From: Paenibacillus sp. FSL K6-3182
GTDB lineage: Bacteria > Bacillota > Bacilli > Paenibacillales > Paenibacillaceae
DNA length: 64,000 nt
Direction of reading: 5' to 3'
Assembly (NCBI RefSeq): GCF_037976325.1
Contig: NZ_CP150265.1
Location: 4,893,501-4,957,500, forward strand
A model generated the notes under the pieces. The model was not told the origin of the DNA, searched no databases, and worked only from the letters and a program-made list of their open reading frames with translations. The translations under genes and the position numbers were made by a program. Shown here piece by piece: positions 32,614 to 41,880 of this stretch. Within the stretch, counting starts at the first letter, position 1. Each line of letters begins with the position of its first letter.

Positions 32614-34458
32614 TTATCCTGCAATATTTGGAATACATTCTTGAATAATAAGATTCCTTTTCCTTGCTGGAATCCTTATATGGACAGTTGTTCCAATACC
32701 TATACGACTGAATATGGAAACCCCATATTCTGAACCATAGTGAAGCTTGATTCTCTGATCGATATTTCGAATCCCATATCCAATGTTCCCTTTATCTAGC
32801 CCGCTGAATATTTCATCAATTCGCTCCTGCGGCATTCCGAAGCCGTCGTCGATTATCTTATAATGCACTGTGTTTTCTTCCATATAGGTGACAATCCGAA
32901 TATGAATGCGATCTCCGCTCCATGCGTGCTTAAGCGTATTTTCAATGAAAGGCTGCAAAATAAGCTTCACCGTCTCAAAAGGCCATATATTCTCATCAAT
33001 CTCGAATAATACTTCCAGACGTTTCCCGTACTTAACCTTCTGTATGCTTACATATGCGTTTGCCTGCTCCATCTCCGCTGCGATTGGGATCATCGTACGG
33101 CCTGAATTCAGTGTAAGTCTATAAAACTTCGCGAGCTCCAACACCATTTTTTGCAGTTTTTCATTTTCCCCGAATTTTGCCAGCTGGTTGATCGATGAAA
33201 GGGTATTGTATAAAAAATGCGGATTGATCTGAAGCTGCAGCATTTCCAGCTCAGCCTCTTTTTTCTGAAGCTGCGTCAAATATACCTTATTAATTAATGC
33301 CTCTACATCCTCGCCCATTCCGTTTAGCGCCGTTGCAATTTGAGAAAATTCATCCTTCCCTCTGTAGGCAATTCGCTTATGCAAATCCCCCTCGCGGAAA
33401 GCATTCAATACCGATACAAATTTCAAAATTCGTTTGGAGAAATAACGTGAAATAAAGACACCCGCAAACGTTAACAAAACGAAGCTTAGTACGCAGATGA
33501 AAATAATAAATGCCCGTACCTTCGCAGCTTCCTGCTCGATAATGGTAAGTGGAACTTGCGCCACTAATGTCCAATTCTGATTGAGCAATTTTTCTTCTAT
33601 TCTTAAGTATTCTTGCTTATCGCTATTTTCATTTGTCGATACATTTTTGTTTATTTTCGAAACTGGTTTGGTTGAGCCTTCCGGAAGCTGCCCAGAGGAG
33701 AAAATAACGTATCCCGTAGAATCCACGACTGACAGCATGCTGCCGTCGCCAAGCTTCGAGAAGTCAACGCTATTAAACAGCTCCTTCATCTGAACGCTAA
33801 ACCGCATAATAGCCAGCTCTTCAACTTCCAATGGATTATCGGTGTCGACGATACGTCGTATCATTGAAATACGATGATCTCGTACATCCTCTTCAACCTG
33901 TTTCCACTCCATAGTCACACCGTATTCTTCTTTTGGAATGGATGTGTACCATAACTTATCCTGAATGCGGCTCATATGATAAATATCATAGGTTTGCTCT
34001 TTGGATTCGTCATTATCGGCAGCATTGTCTTTCTTCCATCTATTCTCATAAATTTGGTTCACGGTTTTATTATGAAAGTAGACAGACAACCTTAAATTCA
34101 TCCCAATAGATTTCGAGGCGCTTTCCAGCTTTGGGCTAATGATCTGATTCATTCGATTTAAATTTGCAATGCCTATTTCATCAACTCGAATGCTCTGAAC
34201 CAGATTATAATCATCATAGAGCGTAGATGATATTCGTACGATATCATCTAGTTTATACTTCACGTTGTCGCGCATTTGCTCCATCGTTCCTTCAATATTC
34301 ATACGCGTCTGCTTACGCATGGAAGAGTCATACATCGAATGTGACACATAGAAATTGACAACGACCAAAATAACGATAAAAATCATATAGGACAGCATAA
34401 GCTTGTATCCGATCGGCATATATCCGAGTCTCTTTCTATTCTCCCGGACTATTTTCAT
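32614..34458 (-). CDS. yesM: Sensor histidine kinase, YesM type
   Basis: A 614-residue membrane kinase: N-terminal helix (about 16-38), an extracellular sensor domain of about 260 residues, a second helix (about 300-322), HAMP (RYFSKRILKFVSVLNAFREGDLHKRI), a His_kinase domain with LQINPHFLYNTLSSINQLA (phosphorylated His) and an ATPase with PFIENTLKHAW and DDGFGMP. GGGGGAG is 6 bases before the ATG. The YesN-type regulator gene lies 22 bases upstream, and the two follow two solute-binding and two permease genes, so the kinase probably senses the transported carbohydrate, possibly through a loaded binding protein. Confidence 0.93.
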   Translation of the reverse strand: MKIVRENRKRLGYMPIGYKLMLSYMIFIVILVVVNFYVSHSMYDSSMRKQTRMNIEGTMEQMRDNVKYKLDDIVRISSTLYDDYNLVQSIRVDEIGIANLNRMNQIISPKLESASKSIGMNLRLSVYFHNKTVNQIYENRWKKDNAADNDESKEQTYDIYHMSRIQDKLWYTSIPKEEYGVTMEWKQVEEDVRDHRISMIRRIVDTDNPLEVEELAIMRFSVQMKELFNSVDFSKLGDGSMLSVVDSTGYVIFSSGQLPEGSTKPVSKINKNVSTNENSDKQEYLRIEEKLLNQNWTLVAQVPLTIIEQEAAKVRAFIIFICVLSFVLLTFAGVFISRYFSKRILKFVSVLNAFREGDLHKRIAYRGKDEFSQIATALNGMGEDVEALINKVYLTQLQKKEAELEMLQLQINPHFLYNTLSSINQLAKFGENEKLQKMVLELAKFYRLTLNSGRTMIPIAAEMEQANAYVSIQKVKYGKRLEVLFEIDENIWPFETVKLILQPFIENTLKHAWSGDRIHIRIVTYMEENTVHYKIIDDGFGMPQERIDEIFSGLDKGNIGYGIRNIDQRIKLHYGSEYGVSIFSRIGIGTTVHIRIPARKRNLIIQECIPNIAG

Positions 34459-34479
34459 CTAAAGCTCCCCCATTAATGA

Positions 34480-36057
34480 TCAATTCTCTCTCTTCCGATA
34501 TTCCATAGGTGTCATGCCAAACTTCTCCTTAAATTGTCGGCTGAAATAGGGAAGATAACGATAACCAACCTGATCGGCAACTTCATAAATTTTTATCCCG
34601 GGTTGATTGAGCAGTTCACATGCTTTCTCCATACGCAAATGCACGAGCAGTTCATTGAAGGTATGTCCTGACTTTTCTTTTATTAAAAACCCCATATAGC
34701 TAGGCGAGAAAGAAAACTGCAGCGCCATATCCTTAAGGGTAATATTTTCACTCATCCTCTCCTTAATTGACTTCGTGACGCTGCGTATAAACTTGCTGTC
34801 TTTCATGACGTTTTTCTTCTGCAGGCGTTCAGAAATTTCATATAAGAGCTTTACAAGCCATGAACGTATATCGTTAATCGTTTCGAATTGCATTAAAACT
34901 TCGAGATGATGAATATCAATGCCTAGCAGTTCAAATAAATCCTCATTCATTTCACTTAAATATTGATCCAGCTTCCATATAATATAGCTGGTCATATGAT
35001 GAACAGTAAATCTGGAGCGAAGACTAGAAGCCGATGCAAACAAGTTCTCGAATTCGTCGTAAATCCGAACAAGCTCATATCCTTCCATAGCCTTTAATAG
35101 TGCTTTCATTCGTGTATCCAGAATCCGAGCGTCCAGCATGCCTGGTTCCGCTCTGACCTCTTCATATTTGATGATATCCCCTTTTCCAAGAAACATCTTG
35201 CCTTCAATAGCTTCTATCGCTTGTCGGTACGATACTTGCAGCTGTTCTATCGAATGAACCGCTTCACCGAGGCCGGTTGTTATCGATACCGTTAGATGCT
35301 GCGAAAGCGCATCGCATAACGTTTTGACGGTTTGACCAATAGCTTTGTCTTCCAGCAATATAGCAATGCGTTGAGATGACAGCTTGCAGTATGGAAGCAT
35401 GCCTATCTTTTGAATCGTTTCATGTACAATTTGAAGAGAGTTGCGCGACCATTCTCTCTGTGAAGATGCGTTCTCGGTTTGTCTCAACGACTGATTATCC
35501 AGTTCCATAATCGCAACACGGATAGGCCAGTTCAATTGATCGAAGCCGTAGTGTAAAATCAGCTTGGACATGGAAACGCCCTCCGTCGTTTCCAATCCTT
35601 CCAACACATGAATCAAAAAGTCGCTTTTCGCAATCGGAATCATTTGTTGATAGGCTTCTTCGACTTCACGCTGCTTGTTCTCCTCATCAAGGTCCTGCTT
35701 CACCTTTAACAAAGACGACACCAATTCATTGTCATCCATTGGCTTTAGTACATAATTGTAAGCCTTTAAAGATAACGCCTGCTGTACATAGCTGAACTCC
35801 TGATAGCCGCTAACGAATATAATACGCATATTAGGCTTGCGTTCGAGTGCAATTCGGGCAAGCTCAAGTCCTGACATATAAGGCATATTAACATCGCTGA
35901 CTAATATATCGATGGGCTGCTCATCTATGATTTCGCATGCTGATAATGCATTATTTACGCTGCCCTTCACTTCCATTCCAAGCTCAGACCAAGGAATAAA
36001 CCGTTTCATTCCTTCCAGATCGAGTTCTTCGTCATCGACTAACAATACCTTATACAT
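34480..36057 (-). CDS. yesN: Response regulator, YesN type (REC + AraC)
   Basis: A 525-residue regulator. The N-terminal receiver has LLVDDEELDLEGMKRFI (acidic pocket), DILVSDVNMPYMSG (phospho-acceptor Asp55) and YVLKPMDD (Lys). A middle region of about 280 residues of unknown fold follows, and a C-terminal AraC double HTH ends YRYLPYFSRQFKEKFGMTPMEYRK. AAGGAG is 8 bases before the ATG. It is paired with the YesM kinase and most likely activates the transporter operon ahead of it. Confidence 0.93.
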   Translation of the reverse strand: MYKVLLVDDEELDLEGMKRFIPWSELGMEVKGSVNNALSACEIIDEQPIDILVSDVNMPYMSGLELARIALERKPNMRIIFVSGYQEFSYVQQALSLKAYNYVLKPMDDNELVSSLLKVKQDLDEENKQREVEEAYQQMIPIAKSDFLIHVLEGLETTEGVSMSKLILHYGFDQLNWPIRVAIMELDNQSLRQTENASSQREWSRNSLQIVHETIQKIGMLPYCKLSSQRIAILLEDKAIGQTVKTLCDALSQHLTVSITTGLGEAVHSIEQLQVSYRQAIEAIEGKMFLGKGDIIKYEEVRAEPGMLDARILDTRMKALLKAMEGYELVRIYDEFENLFASASSLRSRFTVHHMTSYIIWKLDQYLSEMNEDLFELLGIDIHHLEVLMQFETINDIRSWLVKLLYEISERLQKKNVMKDSKFIRSVTKSIKERMSENITLKDMALQFSFSPSYMGFLIKEKSGHTFNELLVHLRMEKACELLNQPGIKIYEVADQVGYRYLPYFSRQFKEKFGMTPMEYRKREN

Positions 36058-36089
36058 AAGAGCAGCTCCTTCAAGTTAACAAATTTACG

Positions 36090-37760
36090 TTACTCTTGAT
36101 TTAATACTTTTAAGTTTTCTTGCCACTTCGAAGTAATAAAATCTAAATAATCTTGAAAACCTGATTCCATCGAATCCTTATGCGCTAAATCCAAAATCTC
36201 TAATACCTCTTCATCCGTTTGCCCGTACATCGCATATGAGCGCGCGCTTAACCATATTTCTTTCACCCGGGCAAAAATTCTGCCTTCGTCAGAATTTGGA
36301 GTCGGTTGTAAATTGATAAACGGTGTTGCATCCCCCTGAGATTCCCAAGTTACCTTTTGCTGCCAATATGTTGACCAGTTTCGCTTGTCCTCAGGCAATG
36401 TTTTTTCATAATCGCTTTTGGTTTGATCGAGATATACGGTGTTGCCAACCCAAATCAACTCGCCAGAGATTGCTTGTATTTCACTCAGCCCATCCGGGTC
36501 TGATGTGTATTTGCTCGTAAATTTTGGCGTTATTCCATCTTCTTTGAAGCCATCCCAGTACCCGTTTGGCCCCGGCGGGCCCCACATCTGAACAGCAGAA
36601 CCTTCCGGTCCTGTCATCCAATCCAGCATAGCGAATATCGCTTCTGGATTTTTTGCGCTTGTCGTTATCGTAGAGACATTCCAGCCAAGCACATTGTATG
36701 TGCCAGGATAAATCTTGTTCGGATCCAATCCTTCCTTATAAATAGGATCGATAAAGATATAACCGTCCTCGGGATTTTTCCTTACAAGCTCTGCATTAGC
36801 CAACATCACTTGACGCATAGGGTCCGCACTGGCATAAACCGCCACTTTACCGCTCATAAGCTTCTCACTTACCTGATCATCCGTTTGTGTCCAAGCATCC
36901 GAGGTAATTAGCCCCTCACGCACAAGCTTAGCTACAAATAATGCCGACTCGCGAAATCCTTCATCTTTATAGATCGATGTCATCTTATCTCCACTCGTTA
37001 CAGCGTAGTAGCGAGTAAAGCTATAATTATTTTCCTTGAAGGCGGAAAATAATTGATCAATTCCTTGCCCCTCACTGGCAATTCCTGTTTCAAAAGGTAC
37101 GACGTCAGGATAGTTGGCTTTCACTTTATTGAGGTAATCATAAAGCTCATTTGTCGTAGATAGCTTAGGGGAACCTAATTCCCGATATATTCGTTTATTA
37201 ACGACATAACCTGCGTTGCCGTACGGTTTATTAGTGTAATAATTTGGAAAATAATAAATATGTCCATCTGGTGCTCGAAGCAAATCTAAAATTTTAGTGC
37301 CTGCCCATTTTTTTAAATTTGGATATTTATCTATATAGTTATCGAGCGGTACGAGTAAGCCCGCTTCACGCAAACGTTCCAGATCATAACCGCGATCACC
37401 CCAAATGATATCCGGCAGCTGCTTGCTGGCAATCATCTTTCGAAGCTTCTGCTTTCCGTTTCCTTCTACGTCGATTCCTTTGATGTGAATATTAAGATTA
37501 TCCTTAATCCACTTCGAAGAGGGATCTGCGCCCCACTGTGGCATCGAATAATAACTGTAGTGACCATAAAAAGAAATATCAAGCCTTTCTTTGCCTAGTT
37601 CATAGAGCTGATCGGGAGGTAGATTTATTTGTATATCTTCCGTTGTTCCCTCATCAGTTGTTGGAACTGGTTTACTGTCTACTCCACTGCAGGCGACAAG
37701 CATACTAACAATGAAATAGACCAACATGAACCGCAGGAACCTCTCTTTCTTCGCGTACAC
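36090..37760 (-). CDS. ABC transporter extracellular solute-binding lipoprotein (family 1-like)
   Basis: A 556-residue lipoprotein: signal peptide with lipobox LVAC followed by SGVDSKP, then a large binding protein of the YtcQ/LplA type with DLERLREAGLLVPLDNYIDKYPNLKKW, GNAGYVVNKRIYRELGSP, EAIFAMLDWMTGPEGSAVQMWGPPG. The start is taken as GTG at 37760, 8 bases from AAGGGG; the frame is open 20 codons further. It is clearly paralogous to the binding protein just upstream (37930-39618), sharing motif order throughout, yet well diverged. It lies after a strong hairpin and before YesN, so it may serve the sensor system or widen the substrate range. Confidence 0.88.
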   Translation of the reverse strand: MYAKKERFLRFMLVYFIVSMLVACSGVDSKPVPTTDEGTTEDIQINLPPDQLYELGKERLDISFYGHYSYYSMPQWGADPSSKWIKDNLNIHIKGIDVEGNGKQKLRKMIASKQLPDIIWGDRGYDLERLREAGLLVPLDNYIDKYPNLKKWAGTKILDLLRAPDGHIYYFPNYYTNKPYGNAGYVVNKRIYRELGSPKLSTTNELYDYLNKVKANYPDVVPFETGIASEGQGIDQLFSAFKENNYSFTRYYAVTSGDKMTSIYKDEGFRESALFVAKLVREGLITSDAWTQTDDQVSEKLMSGKVAVYASADPMRQVMLANAELVRKNPEDGYIFIDPIYKEGLDPNKIYPGTYNVLGWNVSTITTSAKNPEAIFAMLDWMTGPEGSAVQMWGPPGPNGYWDGFKEDGITPKFTSKYTSDPDGLSEIQAISGELIWVGNTVYLDQTKSDYEKTLPEDKRNWSTYWQQKVTWESQGDATPFINLQPTPNSDEGRIFARVKEIWLSARSYAMYGQTDEEVLEILDLAHKDSMESGFQDYLDFITSKWQENLKVLNQE

Positions 37761-37854
37761 TGACCAAGCACCCCTTATATGAGCAGCATTTTTTGAAAAA
37801 TCTCCCTTTAATAATATCAAAATAAATGCAAGCTATATATATAAAAGTTAAGTA

Positions 37855-37911
37855 TAACCAAAAATACAGAGATATCCCAAGTGATCCAAACGGATCCCTT
37901 GGGATGATCTC
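37855..37911 (-). terminator. Long hairpin/attenuator between two binding-protein genes
   Basis: GAGAT-ATCCCAAG-GATCC pairs with GGATC-CTTGGGAT-ATCTC over about 19 bp around 37869-37911, and TATTTTTGG follows on the minus strand. It would let most transcripts stop after the first binding-protein gene while some read on into the second and yesNM. Confidence 0.8.
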
Positions 37912-37929
37912 TTTCACTATTAAACCTTA

Positions 37930-39618
37930 TTATTCTCCAAGAATAGTTCTGTTAGCATGCCATCTTTCAGTACGCCATTCTAGAAGCTCTTTGTATTTAT
38001 ACGAATTAGCTTTCTTATCAGCTGCATCTAGAATACGATCAACATCTGCATCACTCTTAGCTGTAGTTGATTCTGCTAGAGTCTCAAGAGTAAGATCGAC
38101 AATTTGTTGTCTGGTATCACCGTATGGAGAATCCGGCTCAATATTAATGTTGGTAAGTGCTGTTGTATCATTAGATGACGGCCAAGTAATATCTCTCTGC
38201 CAACGTGCTGCCCAGTTTTGTTTTTCTAATGGCAGTGAATTAACATATTTCAATTTTGCTGGGTCGATGTACGATACGTTTCCTACGATGTGAACAACAT
38301 CGTTTGCAGCTTGAATTGCTGTTACTTCCTCTTCATTGTAGTTTTCAGTGAAGATTGGTTGTTCATTTTCGTCGAAACCTTTCCAGTTGCCGCCCTCAGG
38401 TCCAAAGAATGAGATTGTCATACCTTCAGGTCCTGTCATCCAATCAAGTGCCGCGAAGATTTTTTCTGGATCTTTAGCATGTTTAGTAATCGTCACAACG
38501 TTCCAACCAAGCGCATCGTAACCACCTGCAAAGATTTTGTTCTTATCAAGTCCAGCTTTGCGAACAGGCCAAATCATGAAATAACCAGCATTTGGATCTG
38601 CCTTTCTAAGCTCAGAATCTCCGCGTGAAGCAAACGTAGTAACGCCTGATCCTGCATAAACAGCCACTTTACCGGTTACGATTTTTTCCGCAACGACATC
38701 TCTTGTTTGTGTCCACCAATCTTGTGCGATTAGCTTCTCACGGTACAATTTTGCAAGGTATTTTTGAGACTCACGGAAAGAAGGATCTGTAAAGAATGAA
38801 ACGAGCTTATCATCCTTGATTACGCCTTGTACATCGCTGCTCAATGATTTGTAGAGGTTGTTTTCACCAAATCCTGCATAAACAACGCCTTGTCCTTGAA
38901 TTTCAGAACCACGATCCAGTTCCAATGGAATCATATCAGTGTATTTCTCTTTTACTAATTTTAGGTATGCGTACAAATCATCAAATGTTTCAAGTGCTGG
39001 CGATCCAAGCTCAGCATACACTTTTTTGTTCACTACATAACCAGCTGTACTAGTTGGTTTATCTGTGTACCAGTTAGGGAATTTGTACAGCTTGCCATCC
39101 GCGGAACGAAGAAGTTCCATGGACTTAGGATTAAGATATTTCTTCAAATTCGGATACTTATCAAGATAAGGATCAAGCGCTACGAGCTGATCATTTGCAA
39201 TAAGTCTTTCAATATCCGGATTGTAACGATCACCATAAATAACATCTGGCATTTGACTAGAGTCAGCCATAAAGGTCTGCATCAGCTGTGCAGAGTTCCC
39301 TTTTGCGTGAATCGGTTTGATCGTTACTTGTTTATTTTCTTTCAGGTATTTCCAAAAAGGGTTTGCATCCATGGTGTCAGGGAAATCTTGCCAACTATAG
39401 TGTGTATAAGCCGAGAATTCTATCGGGCTAGAACCAAATACCCATGGTTGATCTGCTGGAGCGTCTGTAGCCTCACTCCCTTTATTTGTGTTCGTTGCTG
39501 AATCTGTTGCTGCTGGTTTTGGATCATTGCCCCCCGAATTGCTGCATCCTGCAAGTACAGTTACCAGTAGAAACACCGCAGAGACTACCATTAACAGCGG
39601 CTTTTTCATTTTCTTCAT
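37930..39618 (-). CDS. ABC transporter extracellular solute-binding lipoprotein
   Basis: A 562-residue lipoprotein with signal peptide and lipobox VLAGC, a Ser/Thr/Ala-rich tether, and a YtcQ/LplA-type binding domain (DIERLIANDQLVALDPYLDKYPNLKKY, TAGYVVNKKVYAELGSPALETF, ALDWMTGPEGMTISFFGPEG). ATG at 39618 follows AGGGG by 10 bases. It comes directly after the two permease genes and is the expected binding partner of that importer; oligosaccharide or aldouronate-type ligands are typical of the family. The following gene encodes a diverged paralogue. Confidence 0.9.
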   Translation of the reverse strand: MKKMKKPLLMVVSAVFLLVTVLAGCSNSGGNDPKPAATDSATNTNKGSEATDAPADQPWVFGSSPIEFSAYTHYSWQDFPDTMDANPFWKYLKENKQVTIKPIHAKGNSAQLMQTFMADSSQMPDVIYGDRYNPDIERLIANDQLVALDPYLDKYPNLKKYLNPKSMELLRSADGKLYKFPNWYTDKPTSTAGYVVNKKVYAELGSPALETFDDLYAYLKLVKEKYTDMIPLELDRGSEIQGQGVVYAGFGENNLYKSLSSDVQGVIKDDKLVSFFTDPSFRESQKYLAKLYREKLIAQDWWTQTRDVVAEKIVTGKVAVYAGSGVTTFASRGDSELRKADPNAGYFMIWPVRKAGLDKNKIFAGGYDALGWNVVTITKHAKDPEKIFAALDWMTGPEGMTISFFGPEGGNWKGFDENEQPIFTENYNEEEVTAIQAANDVVHIVGNVSYIDPAKLKYVNSLPLEKQNWAARWQRDITWPSSNDTTALTNINIEPDSPYGDTRQQIVDLTLETLAESTTAKSDADVDRILDAADKKANSYKYKELLEWRTERWHANRTILGE

Positions 39619-39690
39619 GCTGATTTTACCCCTCTCATGATTAATATATATGTCCAAAGCGACATTCGCCTTAAACCGCTGGTCAACAAG

Positions 39691-40587
39691 CTATTCTTTT
39701 AGAGATCCAACCATAACACCCTTCATAAAAAATCTTTGAAGAAAAGGATATACAGCGATAATGGGAAGAGACACAATCATAATCATTGCACTAATAAGAG
39801 ATTTGGAGGTAAGGGCTTTCGATGCCATTTTCTCACTAGCAATACTGTCATTTCCGATCGCATCCGTTAGAACATTAGAGTTCAATACTTTCCGCAATAT
39901 CGTTTGAATAGGCAGCAAATCTTGATTAGAAACATAGATCGATGGCGCAAACCAATCATTCCAATGGGCAATGGCCGTAAACAAACCAAGTGTGGCGATT
40001 ACTGGCATAGACAGCGGGAGCGCCATTTTGAAAAATATTCCCCAGTTGCTGCAGCCGTCAATTTGAGCCGACTCTTCTAATCCCACGGGCAAGCTTTTGA
40101 AGAAGGTTCGGAAAACGATCATGTTCCATACACTGATTAGACCGGGAATAATGTAAACAAGGAAGCTGTTCATCAAACCGAGTGATTTAATCAATAGAAA
40201 AGTTGGAATCAACCCGCCGCCGAAGTACATCGTAAAGATGAAATAAAAGGAATAATAGCCACGACCCATTAAATAGCTTTTTGACATGCCATACGCGAGC
40301 AATGCTGTCAAAAATGTTGCTGATATGGTTCCAATGATCGTTCGGCTAAAGGAAATGTAAAATGCATTTAAAATTTTGTCATCCTGAAAAACAATTTCAT
40401 AATTTGCAAATGTAAACATCCTTGGCCAAAATGTAATGCCGCCTTTGGCTGTATCTGTTCCTTCATTCAACGATACAACGAGTGTATTCCAGAACGGATA
40501 CAATGCGGAGAAAGCTAACAAAATGAGGAATACATATATGCATACAACCATAGCTCGGTCGTTATAGCTCAAACGCTTGAAAGTCAA
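39691..40587 (-). CDS. Carbohydrate ABC transporter permease, LplC/YtcP type
   Basis: A 298-residue permease with six membrane helices. The EAA loop is ESAQIDGCSNWGIFFKMALPLSMPV, which docks the ATPase. N-terminal helix near residues 14-35, and the C-terminus RFFMKGVMVGSLKE is the usual CUT1 ending. TTG start at 40587 is 9 bases from GGGGG. It pairs with the upstream LplB-type permease (31 bases away). No ATPase gene is present, so a shared MsmX-type ATPase from elsewhere is expected. Confidence 0.92.
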   Translation of the reverse strand: MTFKRLSYNDRAMVVCIYVFLILLAFSALYPFWNTLVVSLNEGTDTAKGGITFWPRMFTFANYEIVFQDDKILNAFYISFSRTIIGTISATFLTALLAYGMSKSYLMGRGYYSFYFIFTMYFGGGLIPTFLLIKSLGLMNSFLVYIIPGLISVWNMIVFRTFFKSLPVGLEESAQIDGCSNWGIFFKMALPLSMPVIATLGLFTAIAHWNDWFAPSIYVSNQDLLPIQTILRKVLNSNVLTDAIGNDSIASEKMASKALTSKSLISAMIMIVSLPIIAVYPFLQRFFMKGVMVGSLKE

Positions 40588-40618
40588 TTGATTTCGCCCC
40601 CAGTTATGAAGTAATGTT

Positions 40619-41596
40619 CTACCATAAGCCGTTGCCGGACCTACGGGCTAGGTAGTTAGCCGCCGTCAAGAGCAATACGCTGATCACTGCTCTAAATAAA
40701 CCAACTGCAACACCGTAAGAAAATTTCCCATTCTGCAGGCCGACCCGATATACATAAGTATCAATAACATCCGACACCGGTCTTAGAATTGGATTCTGGG
40801 CAAGGATCAAAATATCTTCAAAACCAGCACTCAATAAATTCCCCATTGCTAGAATCATAAAGATGATAATAACCGGCATAATCGTTGGTATCGTTATGAG
40901 ATAAATTTGCTTAAACTTGCTGGCTCCATCAATATCTGCCGCTTCATACAAATGCGGATCTACACCTGCAATTGCAGCAAGGTAAATAATCGAGCCAAAG
41001 CCGATTTCCTTCCATACCGTGGTCGAAACCAGTATGCCCCAGAAGTATTCCTTTAGGGACAGGAAGTTGACCGGTTCATCTATCGCTCCAACACCTTCAA
41101 GCAGCATATTGACACTGCCGTTTTCAGTTGAAAGCAACGCCATAACCATGCCGCCTACAATAACCCATGACATGAAGTACGGTAGATATGTAATCGTTTG
41201 TACGACTCTCTTAAACACCATATGCCTGACTTCATTAAGCATTAGCGCCAATATAATCGGTGCTGGAAAACCAATTAATAGCTTTAAAAGGCTGATCATA
41301 AGTGTATTTCTCATGACCGTAGCGATATCAGGTGCAGTAAGGAACGCTTCAAAATGTTTAAAGCCCACCCAAGGGTTATCGAATATTCTCGATCCCGTAA
41401 AAAGGTTGTAATCCATAAACGCCGTCAATACACCATACATCGGTATATAGGCAAATACGAATATCAGCAAAATACCCGGCCACACCATCAATTGCACATC
41501 CATTTGCTTCATCAGGCGGTTGAAAAAGGTTTTTTTTCTCGGGCTGTTCTCCGGCGGAGTCGCTGTGTACTTTACCTTCGTTGTTGCTTGCGACAT
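40619..41596 (-). CDS. Carbohydrate ABC transporter permease, LplB/YteP type
   Basis: A 325-residue permease, first gene of the importer operon. Features are VWPGILLIFVFAYIPMYGV (helix 1), DNPWVGFKHFEAFLTAPD and the EAA loop EAADIDGASKFKQIYLITIPTIMPV; it ends with VLLLTAANYLARRSGNGLW, typical of LplB. ATG at 41596 is 6 bases from GGGAGG; another ATG two codons earlier overlaps that site. Order lplB-lplC-binding protein-binding protein-yesN-yesM is seen in Paenibacillus plant-polysaccharide loci, though no glycoside hydrolase is found here. Confidence 0.92.
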   Translation of the reverse strand: MSQATTKVKYTATPPENSPRKKTFFNRLMKQMDVQLMVWPGILLIFVFAYIPMYGVLTAFMDYNLFTGSRIFDNPWVGFKHFEAFLTAPDIATVMRNTLMISLLKLLIGFPAPIILALMLNEVRHMVFKRVVQTITYLPYFMSWVIVGGMVMALLSTENGSVNMLLEGVGAIDEPVNFLSLKEYFWGILVSTTVWKEIGFGSIIYLAAIAGVDPHLYEAADIDGASKFKQIYLITIPTIMPVIIIFMILAMGNLLSAGFEDILILAQNPILRPVSDVIDTYVYRVGLQNGKFSYGVAVGLFRAVISVLLLTAANYLARRSGNGLW

Positions 41597-41840
41597 GCTC
41601 ATCCTCCCATAATAAATTGATATAATTTTTGCAAATTAGCACTGAAGCGTCCTGCATCTTCAGCAGCAAATGCCGTTCATTAGGCTCATTTACATTCTAA
41701 CTCTGTAAAAATGTTGAAACTATATAATAAAAACCCGATTTTTTATACTTTCACAGGCTTTTATGATAAATTCGATCATTTTATTGATTTTTGCAAACAA
41801 AATCGGTGAGGATGGTTTCAAAAATGGCCTTAAAATGACA

Positions 41841-41866
41841 AAAAAAACACGCCTTAAAAGGCGTGT
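41841..41866 (-). terminator. Terminator of the UbiD-family gene
   Basis: ACACGCCTT-AA-AAGGCGTGT with a seven-base T-run on the minus strand, directly after the stop codon. It separates the decarboxylase gene from the transporter operon. Confidence 0.9.
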
Positions 41867-41880
41867 CGTGTGCTGTACAG

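Noticed and set aside
32906..33124. Plus-strand frame opposite the sensor kinase ATPase domain
   Set aside because: It is entirely antisense to conserved kinase motifs and has no ribosome site.
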